A DNA stretch of 64,000 bases from Rachycentron canadum (GCA_038496675.1 CM076651.1:13905616-13969615), one strand, 5' to 3'; shown: positions 10,968 to 22,767, counted from the first letter of the stretch. Notes: generated by a model not told the origin, from the sequence alone. Made by a program: numbers and translations.

Positions 10968-12827
10968 CTTCTTTATCAACTCACCATGGTGACGGCCTTC
11001 ACACCTTATCTACTTACATTCATCTGGCAGTTTATGGCAGGTTCACATGTCTGACAGTCCTGCAATAAATTCTCCCTTCACCATGGCTATAATATTCAAA
11101 TTCAATTGTATTGTTATATAGACTGGTATTTTACTATTTTGCCCATACATCATTAAAGGTAGGCTATATAACAGTTGTTATAATAGAGTGTATTGTGTAA
11201 CTTCAATTATGTTCCTGTATGGACTTTGTGTTATGCTGTTTGCCCTGTGTTTATCTTGGTGCAACTGATATTCTTTACCTTACGAGATTTAGAAACTATG
11301 CTCAAAGAGCAAGTAGTTAAACAAAACCTAAACACAATATAACACAACTTTAGAAGCTTTATGATTGGACTTAGATTTACTTGGCCTTTGTTTTATTTCA
11401 TCGTTTGGTTAGTATTTTTGCTCTGGGTGTCAGTATATCTATTCCTCACAGAGACTTGCCAGAGAAGTATGGACCATGCAACCCTAATCAAACTATGCCT
11501 GCTTTTTTTTTTTTTTTTTTAAATTGACAGCAACAGCTTTCTCTCCTTTGCGTTCACAATCAGAGATGCTAGGGTTTGCATTATCCTCTCCACTTCCCCT
11601 TTTTCTGTTTATCCAGTTCAACAGTCAACTTTGGTCCTCTAATTCTACAGGAAGTCATTAATTTGGTAATCCATAGAGGACTTGATGGATAAAAGGTTTT
11701 TACATCCAAATACAGATAAGACCATCAAGCTCCATTTTCCAATTATCCATTTAAAAAAAAAAAAAAAAGTCCAAGATCCATTATTCCTCCTCTTGGCTAC
11801 CCATTTTGCTCAATCTATTGTGTCCCATATTTTGGTTGCACAATCTAGACTTAAAATCTTAAAAGTTTTAAAATCTGTGTTATATTTGATCAGGCTGTGC
11901 ACTTAGATCTGCACATCAAATTGTTAACTGCTGCACATTTTTCAAATTAGGAAACACTTGCCAAACACAGGACTATTGTATCACAGATGATTATCCCCAA
12001 TTTTATATCATCTAGATACAATTATTGACACTCTCTTTAATCTGCACCATCAAGTAATGGATCTGAATCCTGTAATCTTTACGGTAGCTCCCCATCACAT
12101 TTAGGATTCATTTTAATGTACTTAGTTTCACATATATAGCCCCACAGTGTAAGGCACTCCCTCCTTGTATCACTAGTATGATACTTTGGGCTTACTGTTT
12201 GTCTCTTGACTGAAAACAAAAGGCGTTGGCGGACTGTTTGTAATGCCTCTTCCTTAATGACTTCTATGATGTGTTCTTTAATTATACTAAATCATTTACT
12301 TCCTTTTACTTAGTAGGCCATTTATCATAGCCACTCTTACTGTACTAAGTAAGTATCAAAAGTAATGCTTATCCTTGCAGTTGAATAAGATGCTCAAAGG
12401 TCGTTTCAAAGTGATATTACCTTCAATGTAATCATGTTTATAGTTTTCTCATGGGCAGCTTTGCTCAACAATCAGTATGTCTGCAATGGTGTCTGTCAAG
12501 GTAACGACATGATATTTAGCAGCCCTCGTGGCTTACTGGCTGAGTATTCACCTATTTATTAAACTGACAGAGCATCTACATACATATTTATATACATCTT
12601 TTAATTGAAATCTCTTAATGGAAACCGAGGATTGTATTTTAAAATAACGGCACTAGACGTTTGACTTTGGCGGAAGCCCTTCGCTTTCTTCCAAAACTTG
12701 ACCCCCTCTCATTGGTAAATAATTGACAAAAAGACAGGGAAAGCGACGCAAGGTTTATTCCCAAGACATATCCTAAACAGCTGACAGCTCACAAAAAGAC
12801 AAGAGGAAGAGAGACAAATATTCTTAC
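10968..12827. other. b4galnt1 5' intron, remainder
   Basis: AT-rich intron sequence with a T-run at about 11503-11520 and an A-run at about 11753-11768. Some text around 11680-12360 looks like decayed retroelement coding sequence but I cannot assign it. No gene seen. Confidence 0.4.
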
Positions 12828-13290
12828 CTTTGTGATCTGTGGTATAAATCTCGAGCCTTCCTTCTTAACCGAATGAGCCACTCCCCTTGTTCTACATACT
12901 CGAGGCTTGGGCGTCACACAAAAAGCTCCTTTATTTATTTGTTGAGTTTCTTTTTTTCTTTTTTTATTTATTTATTATTTTTTTTAAATTTCCAGATTTC
13001 CCAGTTCTGTCATACGCTTCACTAAAGACTGGTCCTAATATCACTTCCCGTGCAGCGCACTCCAACGTGTGAAGCCTGGACCTTCTGCGCGTTTCGATGT
13101 TGGAGAAAAGACCAACTTTCCAACAAGCGTAGATTTATCGGACGTCCTCGCTTGGGTTGCTTTTACTTGTCCTTCGCTCTGCAGAATAAATATGCGTGTG
13201 TCCCTAAAATGGCTTTTTAGCTGTTTCCAGCTGTTCAAGGATAAAGTTTCTCTGCGCTGAATTTAAATTGCGCACCTGCGTCAGGCTGAC
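12828..13290 (-). promoter_or_regulatory. b4galnt1: Probable untranslated first exon and promoter region of b4galnt1
   Basis: The first b4galnt1 coding exon begins with its ATG straight after an acceptor, so an upstream non-coding exon is required. On the minus strand the best donor is AAAG|gtaaga with its last exon base at 12828. The stretch above it, to about 13290, has clearly more CpG than its surroundings (several CpG between 13050 and 13260). I infer that the start site lies in this block, about 3.7 kb before the ATG. The exact start is not visible and no strong TATA box was found. Confidence 0.4.
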
Positions 13291-13299
13291 ATGAGACTA

Positions 13300-14930
13300 A
13301 GAGCAACGTCTCCCATATGCGGAAGCTAAAAACCTTCAGACCATATACTTAACTGTCTCTCAACTTTGTAAATAGCGGCTAAACTTTTCAAATATCTGCA
13401 TAGTCATGATCTGGACTTTAAAACATGAAAACCACACCAGACACAATTATTATTATTATCATATTTATACTATAGTGCGATAGGCAGTTTTCACTTCCTT
13501 ACTGGAATTATGCCATTTTGATGAATCATTTTGAATTGCCCTTTCACAGTTGAACTGAATTAGTTAATTAATGTTAGTGTTGAGGTGATATGACTTCTCT
13601 GTAATGACTTTTATATGAATTTGTTTCTGTTGTATTGTCTGTTTTTTAACATCTCTTCCAATCTACTGAGATACTGCATACTACAGGTAGAACAAAGCAC
13701 AACAATGTTTTTCACACTCTCTGAGGTCTCTCACATATGAAATAGATTCTTGTATAAAATATTTGCAAATGGGATGAAAATTAACAGATATTTTGGTACA
13801 TAAAAGACACAAAAGTAGTGCAGAAAGCTAGGCAGAGAGGATGATTTCACTTCTGAATGCCTTTGATTTTGTAATGAAGGCTCTGATTCATCATGTGTGT
13901 AATGGTGGTTTCCTCTAAACTGACTGAAAAAACTAAATGTAAATGTTCATGAGGAAATATGGTATTACAAATACACAAGTACAATGAGCAGAAATATCAG
14001 AGGAGCTATGATAAATGTGTGCATTTGCTTTAAAGCAACTTGTGGTTGCTGGGATAGTCCCAGAAACATCAGCCAGGGCTTTCTGTATTTTAAAATCCTG
14101 ATTGGACCAATCTCTATGCACTATAATGTCCATGATAAGTCTTTGAAAATATTATGTGATATGACAATTGTTTAGACTAAAACATTGTTAATGCATTAGT
14201 GCTACACTTTATTTTTTGCACATTAACGCTACACCTTTGACAAGCAAACAGCAAGTGGCACTTACTATTAGACTAGAAACTGCTGAAGAAACTTCAGACA
14301 ACAAATCAGTTTTGACAGGAGACAACAGATGTACATTTTGGGGTTGAAAACAAAAAAATTCACCCAAAAGAGTTGTATTAGTCCAGGTAAATGACACTTA
14401 CAGACCAATACATTTTTCATCTCCAGGAAAAAACAACATAAAAAAGCTAATAGACTTAGAGAAAAGTGGAAGAGGCTGAGGGATGGTTGAAACAAAATCT
14501 CTGTCCATTTAATTTCAAAGTAGTTAAAGTAGTTCAAAGTAGTAATGTTACACAATGTTAACCGTTGTGTTCCTTTCATGTTAACATTAACATTTACTTT
14601 TAGACAATAAAAGTTCCAATATAGAGTATAATTATTTATGTTTGTGTTCCAGGACCTCTAACAGAGTGGATGTTTCATAACAAGTATGAACAGGCTGGCC
14701 CCTAATAAGCAATACTTTATTATATGGCTGGTGATAATGATTATTTGTAGACTTTGTTAGGATGACACCGTGTGGTCAAGAGTGATAGAGCAGCAGCTTA
14801 ACCTATCTTTCTTTCTTGGTCTCCTCGATCATCATCGTTTAAATGACACAGTTCAATAATGGTAATACGTTCATCTAGTATGAATGAAACTATCATCTAA
14901 TCGCACTTAATGCGTTTGAAAGCAGGTGAA
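13300..14930. other. Spacer between the divergent b4galnt1 and c1galt1 promoters
   Basis: AT-rich and low in CpG, with no conserved coding text. The open frames in it encode nothing recognisable. Any enhancer shared by the two flanking genes would be expected here, but none can be recognised by eye. Confidence 0.5.
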
Positions 14931-15240
14931 ACGCGGCTTCCTCTAAACGTCACCGCCCGCCAGCCAATGAGAGGCCCCGGCTTCAGAGCTCAGCCCTCGC
15001 TGCTGAAGAATCTGTGCATCTCCTCACTCATCATCTTGTTTGGCGACTCAAAATGCCGCCGACGCCAATAAGAAACGAGGCGTCCGGTGGAAGTGAGCAG
15101 CACGTAACGACATGACCAGCAGGTGTAACAGACCTGTGTCGTTTCCAGTGACGGTTTTTTTTTGTTTATTTTTTTGTTTAATTTTTATTTCGCTGCTTCA
15201 GGAGTTGCAGGCACATCGTGCTTCCAGCAAAGGTAAAAAA
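14930..15240 (+). promoter_or_regulatory. c1galt1: CpG-rich probable promoter and untranslated first exon of c1galt1
   Basis: This is the most CpG- and GC-rich stretch between the two glycosyltransferase genes. It contains an AGCCAATGAG CCAAT box at 14962-14971, runs such as CACCGCCCGCC just upstream of it, and dense CpG to about 15110. No TATA box is evident, as expected of a CpG-island promoter. Possible first-exon donors are AGCAG|gtgtaa at 15123 and GCAAAG|gtaaaa at 15233. Either would splice to the acceptor before 16497, upstream of the c1galt1 ATG. Role inferred from position and composition. Confidence 0.5.

Positions 15241-15243
<3 letters not shown>

Positions 15244-15291
<48 letters not shown>
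15244..15291. repeat. (CA)n microsatellite
   Basis: About 24 uninterrupted CA units just downstream of the candidate c1galt1 first-exon donor at 15233, so probably in its first intron. Confidence 0.95.
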
Positions 15292-15293
<2 letters not shown>

Positions 15294-16515
15294 AGATTGT
15301 ATGATTTCAAATATTTCAAGGTATTTGGATAGAAATACGCACAGATGCGGGTATGTATATATCAACAATATGGTGTATAGACAATGATTTGGCTTCCACC
15401 TCCCTCTCACAGCAGCCTGTGTCATTTGTTTTCGGCTTAAACGAATGTAACTCCCGGATCAGGGTAACTGGATTTGTCGCCTGCTTTATTCATTACTATT
15501 ATTATTATTGTTTTTTTATTTTTATTTTATTTTTCTATCGTGCGCATGGAGAGTAAATGTAACCAAAAACAACTCCAGTCTGGTGAATCGTTAACATTGT
15601 GACACCGTTAAGTGTGAAGTCAATGTCCATAAAGCACCTCACCGAGGTCCTTTACATGTGATATTACAGCTTTGTTTAAATGTATGTTTCTATCTGTTTA
15701 AACCAGTGTGTCAGCTGAGCAAAACGAGGAGGCATGTCATCGAGGCAAACCCAGGAGCCCCTATACAAACAGTGAACAGTGGGACAGCAGCGTTTTACTG
15801 GAGCACATTAGTCTGTCAGAGTAAGTGTTTCTTTCAAGTTAAATTGTCAAATGTCAAACTGTCATTGTCAAATGAATTGGTTCGCAGTTTCAGTGTACAA
15901 CAACTGTCAGGTCAAGATGTGTTGATTTCCAGCTTTGTGAGACAATTATCTTCAATGTATTGTCTGTTTTTTTTTTTTTTTTTTTTACCTCCACATTTAT
16001 TGTGACAATGAAGTTTATTTGAAGCAAATGTTAGATGGGAAGTGCAATGCTTAAAATGTGTTTTAGTATGGCTGTAAAATTCTATCCTGTATGATTGAAA
16101 GCTAACAACACATGACTGAAACCACATTACATCTTTGCATTATTTTAATGCACACATTAAAGATGTTGCAATCCTGGTCAGATTTATTGAAGTTTATAAC
16201 CTTTTCTGTCATCATGATGTAAAAAATAATAATGAAGGTACTTGGGGAAACTTACAATACTCAGTTTTAATGATACTCGGTTTTTAACAACTCTCAGTTT
16301 GAAAACTTCTCCAATACACAACACAGTTCAATGTGCAACTTTGTACAGTCTAGTCAAAACCATGCATTTCATACAAACAATACAAGGAAATGTTAAAGAA
16401 AGACATTTTCAAACAAATTTTAGGTTTGACTATCCATGAAATTGATCCTAGTGTGTTGTGGCTCCATCTAGACATGCTATAATTGGGACATCACAGTGCT
16501 GGAGAGGGTATCAGT

Positions 16516-19500
16516 ATGAAGGGCCCCAGCTCCAGATGGGCCTTCTCCCTGGGCTTCTTGATGGGGGCCTGCAGCATCTACTTCTTCCTGCGGCAGGTGT
16601 GGTTTGAGAAGAGCTACCCTGTGCTGTCAGAGGCCCAGGAAAAAGCCTCAATGGCGGACGAGAGACCAACCAGCTGGAGGAAAGAGGGAGCTGCTCTCAT
16701 CAGCCTGCTCCACCCTCACCATACAGGTGCTTCAGATATTATTGTATCAAAAATAAATGCATGTTGCATTCATATTTAATAAAAAATACTTAAATATTTA
16801 TTGAATTCTTATCCACTTCTTATTTCTTCAGCAATAAGAAGTGGTAGGTTTGCAGAATCCATGGTGAAATTGCATTAATTAAAGCAAATTCCCAGTAAAT
16901 TAAGTATTAAAGTATTGAATTTTCATATATATATATATATATTCTTATTTGAAAATAAAAACATTGCTACTCTTGTGTATATTAGACAAGACACATTTGC
17001 TTGGTTAGTGCTTTGCTCAGCACTGGCTCAAGCACAGTCAGTGAGTGATTTTTGTAGTGACAGACTGACAGATAAGTTGTGTAAAATACATATATTATTA
17101 GTGTGAATGCTTTCACTGGTTTGGAAGTAGTCATGGTAAGAGAGGGACATTTACACAGAAGCCAAATAAGCAAAGTGATCAGTTTACCTTTCAATCAGTA
17201 TAATGAGAAACAACTCCACTACACTGTCCACATTTAGTTTCATCAGTTTTTAATGAACAATGTACACATGCTTATAGTATGTAATAATCTTAAATATCTT
17301 GCTTATCTGTCAAGGCATTTAGACTAGTACCGCAGTACTCCAGGAAAGTTGCTCAAGATTGTCTGAGCTGTTGTTTGAGAGTACCTATAGAAAGTTAGCA
17401 AAAAGCAGTGAAAGGAATAAAACACCAGAAGAATGTAGAAACTGATTAGATGAGAAGTAATGTTCATGTGTAAAGAGTGCCATTGCGGTGTTGTGTAATG
17501 CTTCTACACAATAAAGTGTATTTTCTGAGAAGCATCACTCCGTCACTCTGTGTCAGGGAAGGGTGTTGTGGACAACCATTGATTACAGAAGCTTACAGAG
17601 AAACCTGCGAATCTGTGCATCAGGATGCTGAAACAAAGATGTACTGCAAACAAGCATAAAAGAAACTGCCTGGTAAATGTATCTGCACTCTTGCTCACAT
17701 GCAACCCAGAGCAGTATAATTTTAGCTCTCTGGTACCAGACTTACAAGCGCTCCACTGCTTGCTAGTTAACATTTTAATGTGTTCTGCTGTTTGCTGTGT
17801 CCTTCCAGATGAAGACAGCCGGGTGGCAGATGTGTTGTATCAGAAGGTACGTGTTCTCTGTTGGGTGATGACAGGGCCATATAACCTGCAGAGTAGAGCC
17901 CACCATGTCAGGGCCACCTGGAGTCGACACTGCAACATGGTGGTGTTCATGAGCTCTGTGGATGACCCAGACTTCCCAACTGTGGGACTGGGCACTAACG
18001 AGGGCCGTGACCAACTCTACTGGAAGACCATCCGAGCCTTCCATTACGTATACGAGCATCATGCGAATGACGCAGATTGGTTCCTAAAAGCCGATGATGA
18101 CACTTATGTGGTGGTGGACAACCTGCGCTGGATTCTGTCTAACCACACGCCTGAAGAGCCCATCTATTTTGGTAAACGTTTCAAACCTTACTCCAAACAA
18201 GGCTACATGAGTGGAGGGGCAGGATATGTACTTAGTAAAGAGGCCCTCAAGAGATTTGTGGAAGGTTTTCGGACCAAAGTTTGCACACACACCACCCCTG
18301 TAGAAGACCTAGCACTGGGGCAGTGTTTGGAGAAGATGGGTGTTCTGGCTGGGGACTCAAGAGATACTTTGCATCGAGAAACTTTCCATCCATTTGTACC
18401 AGAGCACCATCTAACTGGCAAGTTCTCCAAGAGCTTCTGGTACTGGAGCTATTGTTACTACCCGATTGTTGAGGCAAGTACTTTCACATTAAGAGTTGGA
18501 AAAAAAATTGTAAAAGCAAATATGTCATCCATGGGCTCAAACTGCTTTAAAATGGGGAGTCCATTGGACTAATATTTAAGAGGCATATAATGTAGCTGCA
18601 ATATGCCCAGTTCGATTCTTGTTGCCAATCTTTGTTGCATGTCAAACCACATCTCTTCCTTATATTTCTAGTCTGTATCTACACTGTGAGCGGCACTATT
18701 ACTAAAAACACAAAGTCATTTAGGGATAGCGCCTCAATAAAACAGACTTCCTGTGATGTGGATTAGTCTTATTACAAAGGGGCAAATCAGGCTAGGAAAA
18801 AATACCGCTGAGTGAACTGCTGAGTCTAAAATCCCTTAATATCATTAGTGTACATCTACACTTAAGGTGAGGGAATTATTCCTTCATCTTGAAATGCACA
18901 GTAGGGAGTGAACACTATGCAACATGGTTTTTAATTTTCCTTTTGATGCCGTAAATAAAATGTAGGTTTTGCTGTAAATCACTTATCAGAGGGATAATAT
19001 CTAAACAAATGAATATTTTATTACCTGGCACATTTGAATTCAGTATCTGACCTCTGGATAGTGAATTGAAAGAGAATTAGTTCATTTTAAAGTAGATGAA
19101 TGCAGTAGAGACAATGTCCTGTCAACAAAAGGAAAATTGGTCAATTTGTCGCTGATGATGCAAGTAATTTATTGTACTTTGCAATTATAATGAGACAGGT
19201 CCATTACTGATCCTGTCAGATGCTGCTTGCCAGTGTGTGGAGCTGCTTTGTCTCTTGTCTTTGAAAGGAAAACAAGAAAACATATTTACTACTGTAATAT
19301 TAGAGTCTAACAAACTGTAGAAATGGAAATTTGTGTTTTCAGAATTGAAAGCATATGACAATTTATGAAACGGATAAAAAGGCTGGTGATACTTTATATT
19401 CTTCTTGTTGTGAATGAAAACAAACAGACCAAGGCCAACTATGCACTGTTCCAAAACAAAGTATTCCTATGCAGGCAGAGCCTGAAGTACATTGTTTTAA

Positions 19501-20450
19501 CTGTAGGTTGTTACTTTATACCATGGATTTCCACTGTTCCAAAACTTTAAAAACCTTTTAAAAACCCCATACACTCTGTCCTGCTGTTGAAACTAGTTGC
19601 CAGTGCAGAAAATGTGTATTAATTCAAAACATAAAATAGTTCTGGACAAAAAAAAACAATGAAACCATAGATTTGTGGTTGATTTAGTTTTTTTCGTGGG
19701 ATTTGTTGAATAGTAACCGCCTAATCCTTTAAACAAATGCGACAACAAAGCTGTACCTTTTTTCGCAAAAGAACAAATCACCGTCACATTTTTTTAGGAT
19801 AAATTGGTACTAATCTCAAAAATTTAGGCTGCTCATGCTAGTGGGATTCAATTCCTATTTTTCTTTTGTGCTGTTAAGCAGAGTTCAGTTGAACAATGAA
19901 ATCTGTAAAATCAGATTGCAGTCTGCTGGATCATGGAGGCTACCTATTTTTTTGACAAATTACATTTCTCATAATTATTTGGGCTGAAATTTAAGCACCT
20001 TTTGACAATGTTATGTTGCAGTTTTTAACTTTTTTTTTTGTGTGTGTGTGTGAACTTGTATGTATTTGTGTGTTTCTGTATGTGTGATATGTCTTTTATT
20101 ATTAGGGTCCACAGTGCTGCTCTGACCTGGCAGTCTCGTTCCATTATGTGGAAGCAGAACTAATGTACACGCTGGAGTATTACACTTACCATCTGAGAGC
20201 CTATGGCTACAGGCCACGCTACCAACCATCTTCACGCGTGGGTCTTAGCCTCAGCACTCTCACGCAGACCACCCTGGCGGTGGGATTTAAAGGAGGTCAA
20301 GAGGTGACAGATGGAAGGAGCCACACAACTGCAGCCTTCTCAGTCAGCGGCAACCAAACCAAAGTGGAGAAAGCTAAAGGAGAGAGAGACAATCTAAGCT
20401 CACGCCTCGCTGACAACAGGACTGCTGTCACAGATGACAGACGGCGCTGA
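16516..20450 (+). CDS. c1galt1: Core-1 beta-1,3-galactosyltransferase (T-synthase), three coding exons
   Basis: Adds galactose in beta-1,3 linkage to GalNAc-O-Ser/Thr, making the core-1 (T antigen) structure of mucin-type O-glycans in the Golgi (family knowledge, CAZy GT31). Coding exons: 16516-16726, 17809-18473, 20106-20450; total 1221 bp, 406 aa plus stop. The ATG lies 19 bases inside its exon; an in-frame TTG upstream at 16483 overlaps the acceptor and is not the start. A type II anchor spans about residues 8-25. Seen in order: VLCWVMTGP, a W-S-R-H-C motif, [21 protein letters not shown] with the DDD motif at 166-168, [42 protein letters not shown], and [15 protein letters not shown] at 293-307. 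The polar C-terminal tail makes it about 40 residues longer than human C1GALT1 (363 aa). The second intron starts with GC, not GT. Fish have several C1GALT1-like genes, so the a/b assignment is open. Confidence 0.93.
18474..20105 (+). other. c1galt1: GC-AG intron of c1galt1
   Basis: The second exon must end at GAG (18471-18473), because the next exon opens in frame with [10 protein letters not shown], a block conserved throughout the family. The bases after GAG are gcaagt, the classic strong GC donor context (AG|GCAAGT), and the 3' site is attag|GGT at 20105/20106. Using the nearby GT (gtactt) would shift the frame and lose the conserved cysteines. The intron also holds a degraded SINE (about 18560-18740) and a T-run followed by TG repeats at about 20029-20052. 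Confidence 0.85.
18560..18740 (+). repeat. Degraded tRNA-derived SINE fragment
   Basis: A B-box-like AGTTCGATTCT is followed by TTTGTTGCATGTC, a C/T-rich stretch (ACATCTCTTCC) and CTAGTCTGTATCTACACTGT. This order is familiar from fish tRNA-type SINEs. The A-box part is weak and the copy is old. It lies near the start of the last c1galt1 intron. Confidence 0.45.
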
Positions 20451-21263
20451 GTCTGTGTTTCTGATGGGGCCGAGTGTGTTTTAACAGTTACGTCTCTGAT
20501 GAATTTACATCACAAGCACTACTACAGCTGCTTTGACTCAGTGAGAGAGATACATATCACCCTGGACATTGTATTGGCTAACTAGTGTTCTCTTCTTTAC
20601 CACAGCCATAACACTGAAATTACAGCACTGTGATTCAGTGGGAGCTATGAATGGCTCAGCTATTGTCAACCAAGATAAACTCTTCATTTAGCCTAATTAA
20701 ATTTGACATCATGGGTGTCAGAATATTAAAATGTTTGACGTTACAGTCACAGATGTGTGCTTGCAGTCACAAGAGGCGTCACATAGAATATTTCTTTAAT
20801 TATTAGTCTTTATTATTAGTATATAAGTACCTGATTTGAGCCAAAAATGCTGTGACAGATGTATGAAACTAGTTTCTAATATTTTAAGTAATTTTCATTT
20901 TATTGATTTTCAAAATGGAGAGCAACTGCAAAGTACATAGCCTCATTTTTTTATGGCCACTTTGATATGATTTTTTTTCTTAGTATTATTCTGATATGAG
21001 AATTTTAGTTATTATTTAGTTTTGAAACGGCATGCACAAAACTTGATTTAAATAGCCTCTGTATCTTTGTTTGCATGTTACCTTTTAGTTTCCCTTTTGA
21101 ATCCCCTGCAAATACAGTCAGCGGTGATATGTTTGAAAGATGTGTGATTCTCTGATGACGCCATTCCTCTTGTCAAGTTGCTTTATAGAGCACAACCCCA
21201 CAGTGTAGCAGGTGTGATTGGACATGACTGATGAATGAAGGAAATACTCCAATGTTTTAAATG

Positions 21264-21269
21264 AATAAA
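21264..21269 (+). terminator. c1galt1: Poly(A) signal AATAAA, probable c1galt1 3' end
   Basis: The first canonical AATAAA on the plus strand that I could find after the c1galt1 stop, giving a 3' UTR of about 830 bp. It lies only 19 bases before the opposing tac3 signal. Confidence 0.5.
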
Positions 21270-21287
21270 TTATGTATAAAAATTATG

Positions 21288-21293
21288 TTTATT
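21288..21293 (-). terminator. tac3: Poly(A) signal AATAAA (minus strand), probable tac3 3' end
   Basis: TTTATT on the plus strand, read as AATAAA on the minus strand, about 230 bases after the tac3 stop. Cleavage 10-30 bases further on would fall inside the c1galt1 signal. Confidence 0.5.
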
Positions 21294-21519
21294 TTGAGCT
21301 TTCAGCAAACAACAACATGATAAAGAAATAATCATCTTTCACGTCTAACGATGTTTTGTCTTAAGGTAAAACAAATACAATCTGTGTAGTTTATGGTCAC
21401 TTTCATTAGCCAGCCGGCAGTTTTACAGTGTGAATCATGATTTAATTGTTTCCATCAGAAATTTTCTTCATTATGTTCTCTGTGATCTGTCTCTGTAGCC
21501 AGATGAGAGTTGTTTCAGT

Positions 21520-22754
21520 CTACAGCCCCTGAAGAAACCTGCAAGCAAACACACACCACATTTACATAATCAATGTGTTATCATAATCATGTGTAAAATT
21601 AATTGTTTAATACACAGTAAAACAAGGCTAATGGGCTATTTATGTTTTAGAAATGCATTATTCTTTCTGTAGCAAACAGAGGTAAAAAAAAAATGTTATT
21701 TGATTCAGTCGTGCTTTGAAAACATTAAACCTTGAACAGCAGAAATCTTCAGAAGCTCTTTTGTTAAACATAGTTTCATCCTTTGCCATGTTAAGTGTTA
21801 ACTTTATTTTTTCAAGTGGTGGGGACTTTGATGTTCCATCTACCGAGTGAAAAAGAAGAGACACTGACCTCAGTCGGCACTTGTTGAGAAAAATGCCTCT
21901 CCTCTCTGGATACTCTCTCCTCCAGGGACCATTATCTGTGAGAGCAGACAATACGAGATAGTCCCAGAAAGATGTATTGTCCATATGATGAGCACCAGAG
22001 AAAACATGAAATCTAAACTCTAAACATTCATATCAACCAAAGGGGCTAATGTGGATATTTGACTCTTGTAAATTGCCACACTTACCAGGCTCTGCGTTTC
22101 TTCTTCCCATAAGACCAACAAAAATGTCATGCATTTCTCCTGGTAAGAAGAATGAGAACAATTAAAGGATGTGTTTCCCAACGATTTTAAAGAAAGCAAA
22201 CTCTTCATATCATTAGAAAATAACATTGTTCTTACTTTTTTGGGGTGACTGCACAGTGTCTGCATCTGATAAAAAATGAAAAGGGAAAATAATTTCTAAA
22301 CAAATTATATGTATATTAACTACATTCCTAAATCTAATACATTTACAACACAAGTCTTGTAATTTGTTGTTTGTCAGTTACCATTGACATTACCGTTGTT
22401 ATCACTACTACCATAATCACACAATCGTAATCACTTTTCATTTAAAAAGGTGACTCACCGGCGCTTCTTCTGCCCATCAGACCCACAAAGCTGTCATAAT
22501 CCAAATCGCTATACCTCTTCAGAAAGTTTCGCTTAAGGTTGTCCAAGCCTACGGTCTGCTGCAATTGACAATGCAATGACAAGCACAAAAATCAGCTCCT
22601 GTTGAAAGATTTTCCGAAAATCATGTTTGTCATTCCGCACCATCAAACCTACATCTGAAGTTGATCTGCGCGATCCGGGTTCCTCGCATCCGCACTGGCT
22701 GTACCGAAGTTTCATGATGAGGCACAGAGTCACTAATAGCAAGCCTCTCCTCAT
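21520..22754 (-). CDS. tac3: Tachykinin 3 (neurokinin B) precursor, six coding exons
   Basis: Secreted neuropeptide precursor. NKB peptides act on NK3-type receptors and, in fish and mammals, on the GnRH reproductive axis (family knowledge). Exons: 22754-22653, 22558-22459, 22265-22236, 22139-22086, 21935-21869, 21538-21520; 372 bp, 123 aa plus stop, with all phases consistent. Residues 1 to about 20 form a hydrophobic signal peptide. First peptide: KR, then YSDLDYDSFVGLM (50-62), then GRR. Second: KR, then EMHDIFVGLM (79-88), then GRR. Each has the FVGLM tachykinin signature, dibasic cleavage sites and a Gly amide donor. EMHDIFVGLM equals, as I recall it, the NKB described for zebrafish tac3a, which favours the a paralogue. 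Further dibasic sites (R101-R102, R107-R108) lie in the C-terminal part. The splice of exon 1 at GAT|gtaggt is inferred from phase and gives a 94 bp intron. Confidence 0.93.
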
Positions 22755-22767
22755 TTTCTCAGCACCA

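Noticed and set aside
16483..16515. Earlier c1galt1 start
   Set aside because: The codon there is TTG and lies upstream of the acceptor tcacag at 16496; the first ATG in the exon is at 16516 and is followed by a typical membrane anchor.
17625..17808. Upstream extension of the large c1galt1 open frame
   Set aside because: The frame stays open into the intron, but a clear acceptor (ccttccag) precedes ATGAAGACAGCC, where family similarity starts and the phase fits the first coding exon.
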